A stretch of 11,703 bases of DNA, taken from NCBI GenBank assembly GCA_029263945.1, contig JARIDM010000045.1, positions 1-11,703 of the forward strand, in the 5' to 3' direction. Source of the DNA: Sporosarcina sp. Lineage in GTDB: Bacteria > Bacillota > Bacilli > Bacillales_A > Planococcaceae. Under the pieces are notes generated by a model. The model ran no database searches. It saw nothing but the letters and a program-made list of their open reading frames with translations, and had not been told where the DNA came from. Made by a program: the position numbers and the translations under genes. This document shows positions 11,148 through 11,703 of this stretch, one piece after another; within the stretch, counting starts at the first letter, position 1, and the number at the start of each line of letters is the position of its first letter.

Positions 11148-11702
11148 TCAAGAAAGAATACCGAGTTCTTTGCCTACTTTTTCATAGACAACCAGTGCTT
11201 CATCAAGCATTTCTTTTGTATGCGCTGCAGTTGGCATATTCCGAACGCGACCTGTGCCACTTGGGACAGTCGGGAAGACGATGGATTTTGCATAAACGCC
11301 TTCTTCCATTAGACGTTTAGAAAATTGTTGCGTTAATTTCTCTTCTCCTATAATACAAGGCGTAATTGGTGTTTCTGATTTCCCAATGTTGAAGCCCAAT
11401 TTCTTCAGGCCTGCTTTTAGGTATTCTCCGTTCGCCCATAACTTATCATGAAGTTCTGTTGAATCCATAATCTTTTGAAGGGCACCCATTGTTGCTGCAA
11501 CATCTCCAGGTGTTACGGCAGTTGAAAACAGGAACGGACGCGAACGAACTTTCAACCAATCGATTAAGTTTTGTTTCCCGGCGACATAGCCACCTACAAC
11601 TCCAACCGCTTTCGAAAGTGTTCCCATTTGCATATCGATTTCTTTTTCAAGACCGAAATGCTTCACAGTTCCTTTTCCTTTTCCAGTGACACCAGAACCA
11701 TG
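11148..11702 (-). CDS. kbl: Glycine C-acetyltransferase (2-amino-3-ketobutyrate CoA ligase), C-terminal part
   Basis: PLP-dependent alpha-oxoamine synthase family enzyme that cleaves 2-amino-3-ketobutyrate with CoA to glycine and acetyl-CoA, the step after Tdh. Only 184 residues are inside the window; the full protein is about 390, so roughly the N-terminal 210 lie beyond the right edge. The visible part opens with HGSGVTGKGKGTVKHFGLEK, which continues the family's DDAH motif. It is followed by MQMGTLSKAVGVVGGYVAG, whose Lys is the PLP Schiff-base lysine. Later motifs are RPFLFSTAVTPGDVA, TPITPCIIGEE and VFPTVPSGTGRVRNMPTAAHT, with the substrate-binding Arg in TGRVR. Stop TGA at 11148-11150, then the terminator at 11113-11140, so transcription does not simply continue into tdh. 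Confidence 0.94.
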   Translation of the reverse strand, partial: HGSGVTGKGKGTVKHFGLEKEIDMQMGTLSKAVGVVGGYVAGKQNLIDWLKVRSRPFLFSTAVTPGDVAATMGALQKIMDSTELHDKLWANGEYLKAGLKKLGFNIGKSETPITPCIIGEEKLTQQFSKRLMEEGVYAKSIVFPTVPSGTGRVRNMPTAAHTKEMLDEALVVYEKVGKELGILS

Positions 11703-11703
11703 C

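Noticed and set aside
1..11703. Defence system, toxin-antitoxin pair, prophage, CRISPR or insertion sequence
   Set aside because: No transposase, integrase, nuclease, helicase or repeat array is visible; the genes are core metabolic, repair and sporulation genes or uncharacterised membrane proteins.

Overview
The window looks like a chromosomal stretch of a low-GC, endospore-forming member of the Bacillales. The evidence is a spore-cortex lytic pair (CwlJ with GerQ), a HemQ of the coproporphyrin-dependent heme pathway, a bacillithiol deacetylase (BshB2) with YojF, strong purine-rich Shine-Dalgarno sites, and TTG/GTG starts. The neighbourhood hemQ, cwlJ, gerQ, ywdK, ywdI, ung, pdxK resembles the ywf/ywd region of Bacillus subtilis. 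From the general protein character I would guess the Sporosarcina/Planococcaceae side of the order, but this is inference. It reads as core genome: I see no insertion sequence, phage gene, CRISPR array, tRNA or rRNA.

Layout. 2-721 (+): 3' part of hemQ, cut by the left edge and closed by a strong terminator (800-846). 722-1192: 471 bases without a gene, holding several hairpins, one of them a decayed copy of the hemQ terminator. 1193-2020 (+): cwlJ and gerQ, the germination cortex-lysis pair. An 18-bp two-way terminator (2066-2110) separates them from a minus-strand block. 2109-4523 (-), in transcription order: DUF4230 membrane protein, ung, a 58-residue four-cysteine protein, a YwdI-like protein (its start overlaps the preceding stop), and a YwdK-like DUF423 membrane protein. 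A divergent promoter region (4548-4620) leads to a small membrane protein and pdxK (+), ended by a terminator at 5799-5828. 5912-6972 (+): yojF-bshB2 operon. 6973-7287: 315 bases without a gene, holding a terminator candidate, an orphan Shine-Dalgarno, two operator-like palindromes and a good promoter for a YjiH/nucleoside-gate permease-like protein (7288-8640). 8641-8862: terminator, then a striking inverted repeat and tandem operator-like sites in front of a small membrane protein (8863-9204). 9288-10238 (-): tdh, short-chain-type L-threonine 3-dehydrogenase, with its own promoter. 10436-11089 (+): uncharacterised two-helix membrane protein. 11148-11702 (-): C-terminal part of kbl, the partner enzyme of Tdh.

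How genes work together: CwlJ and GerQ act in the spore coat/cortex during germination. YojF and BshB2 belong to bacillithiol metabolism. Tdh and Kbl together turn threonine into glycine plus acetyl-CoA, but here they are separated by an opposite-strand gene and so cannot form a simple two-gene operon. I found no convincing wholly new multi-gene system. The points most worth a second look are a GerQ without a single lysine, the overlooked four-cysteine protein in the ung block, and the operator-like palindromes in front of the two membrane-protein genes at 7288 and 8863.
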